6,560 nucleotides of DNA from Gemmatimonadota bacterium. Its GTDB lineage: Bacteria; Gemmatimonadota; Gemmatimonadetes; Palauibacterales; Palauibacteraceae. A program made the position numbers and the translations under genes. The notes beneath the pieces were generated by a model that made no database searches, was not told where the DNA came from, and worked only from the letters and a program-made list of their open reading frames with translations. Shown here piece by piece: positions 5,924-6,560 of this stretch. The first letter of the stretch is position 1. Each line of letters starts with the position of its first letter. Where the stretch lies: NCBI GenBank assembly GCA_029863105.1, contig JAOTWC010000085.1, forward strand, positions 1-6,560, given 5' to 3'.

Positions 5924-6560
5924 GGTGCGCGTGCATGTTCCGGCGCCGCTGCGATCACACGTGGCCGGAGAGCCGACGATCCTCGTGGAGGCAACCTCGC
6001 TGCACATGGCGCTCGGGGCGGTGCAGGCAGCCTACCCTGCCCTCGCGGATCGACTGCTCACCGACGATGGCCGGGTGAGACCGTATGTGAACCTGTTTCT
6101 GAACGGCCGAGACGTGCGCCTGCTCGAGGCGGACAAACTGACGATTGACCAACCTGCCGACCTGACGATCGTTCCGTCCATCGCAGGCGGTGCTCCGGAT
6201 CTGACGCGTGAGGAGAGGCTCAGGTACCACCGTCAGTTGATTCTGCCCGAACTGGGGCTCGAGGGCCAGCAGAGACTGCGCGCGGCGAGCGTCCTCGTCG
6301 TCGGGGCGGGCGGATTGGGCTCCCCGGCGGCGCTCTACCTGGCCGCGGCCGGAGTGGGAAGGATCGGCATCGTAGACGGCGACATCGTCGAGCTATCGAA
6401 CCTGCATCGACAGATTCTGCACGACACGACTTCAGTCGGCACTCGAAAGACGACATCCGCCAAGGCTCGGCTCGAGGAACTGAACCCCGATGTGGAAGTG
6501 ATGGAAATCCCCAGGCGGCTGGACGCCTCGAACGCCCTCGAGATTCTCGACGGCTGGGAC
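5916..6560 (+). CDS. fusion of MoaD/CysO-like sulfur carrier and MoeB/MoeZ-like E1 adenylyltransferase (partial, C-terminus cut)
   Basis: One uninterrupted frame of 215 residues reaches the window edge. Residues 1-92 form a beta-grasp carrier: VRVHVPAPLRSH at the start, VRPYVNLFLNGRDVR (54-68) and LTIVPSIAGG ending at G91-G92. This is close in pattern to mycobacterial CysO and to MoaD. Without a stop it continues into an E1-like domain: LTREERLRYHRQLIL (96-110) with the arginine finger R106, nucleotide loop GAGGLGS (130-136), VDGDIVELSNLHRQ (153-166) with R165, and K178. These match R14, R73 and K86 of E. coli MoeB with identical spacing; the counterpart of MoeB D130 would fall at about residue 222, outside the window. 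Such E1 enzymes adenylate the carrier's C-terminal glycine so that it can receive sulfur. Any zinc cysteines or C-terminal rhodanese domain lie beyond the edge. The buried Gly-Gly is the oddity: it must be freed, or act in cis in an unusual way. Cysteine or molybdopterin synthesis are possible pathways. Confidence 0.9.
   Translation, partial: MAEVRVHVPAPLRSHVAGEPTILVEATSLHMALGAVQAAYPALADRLLTDDGRVRPYVNLFLNGRDVRLLEADKLTIDQPADLTIVPSIAGGAPDLTREERLRYHRQLILPELGLEGQQRLRAASVLVVGAGGLGSPAALYLAAAGVGRIGIVDGDIVELSNLHRQILHDTTSVGTRKTTSAKARLEELNPDVEVMEIPRRLDASNALEILDGWD
6186..6191 (+). other. internal Gly-Gly junction between carrier and E1 domains
   Basis: Codons GGC GGT encode G91-G92, where MoaD and CysO proteins normally end. 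The next residues are APDLTREE, the usual entry to a MoeB/MoeZ domain. No in-frame stop lies near it. This is the predicted cleavage or activation point of the fusion. Confidence 0.75.

Noticed and set aside
6192..6220. A separate start for an independent E1 gene just after the Gly-Gly codons
   Set aside because: There is no in-frame stop after Gly-Gly, and no start codon with a well-placed ribosome site precedes the LTREERLRYHRQ segment. The out-of-frame TGA in GCGTGAGG would need a frameshift.

Overview
The window is GC-rich bacterial chromosome with seven protein genes and no RNA genes, mobile elements or CRISPR. Several genes start with GTG or TTG, and most neighbours are tightly packed. 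The leftmost gene encodes the N-terminal part of a SprA-type outer-membrane protein. Such proteins are typical of the Bacteroidota/FCB superphylum. The GC-rich composition and the style of this SprA point to Gemmatimonadota or a close relative rather than an AT-rich Bacteroidota. This placement is an inference from family knowledge, not from a database search.

Left part (1-2781, minus strand): a TonB-like energy transducer (2083-2781) is followed, in the direction of transcription, by the giant SprA-like protein (1968 to beyond position 1, C-terminus outside the window). The two probably form one envelope module. The leader of the tonB-like gene carries a perfect 9-bp inverted repeat. The sprA leader carries a short upstream reading frame whose stop overlaps the sprA start, a -10-like TATATT and a 10-bp palindrome.

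Middle (2782-2951): a divergent intergenic region of about 170 bp. To its right, on the plus strand, lies a predicted lipoprotein of unknown function (about 2952-3626).

Right part (3681-6560, plus strand): kbl (glycine C-acetyltransferase), rpe (ribulose-phosphate 3-epimerase), a small JAMM/M67 zinc peptidase resembling mycobacterial Mec, and a single reading frame fusing a MoaD/CysO-type ubiquitin-like sulfur carrier to a MoeB/MoeZ-type E1-like adenylyltransferase, cut by the window end. Neighbours are separated by 1 nt or overlap by 17 and 8 nt, so this is very likely one operon with translational coupling.

The most interesting feature is this last pair. The sulfur carrier needs a free C-terminal Gly-Gly to be adenylated and thiocarboxylated, but here the Gly-Gly (residues 91-92) is internal and runs straight into the E1 domain. 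The gene immediately upstream encodes an intact JAMM protease. The natural hypothesis is that the JAMM enzyme cuts the fusion after Gly-Gly, recycles a carrier-cysteine adduct as Mec does, or both.
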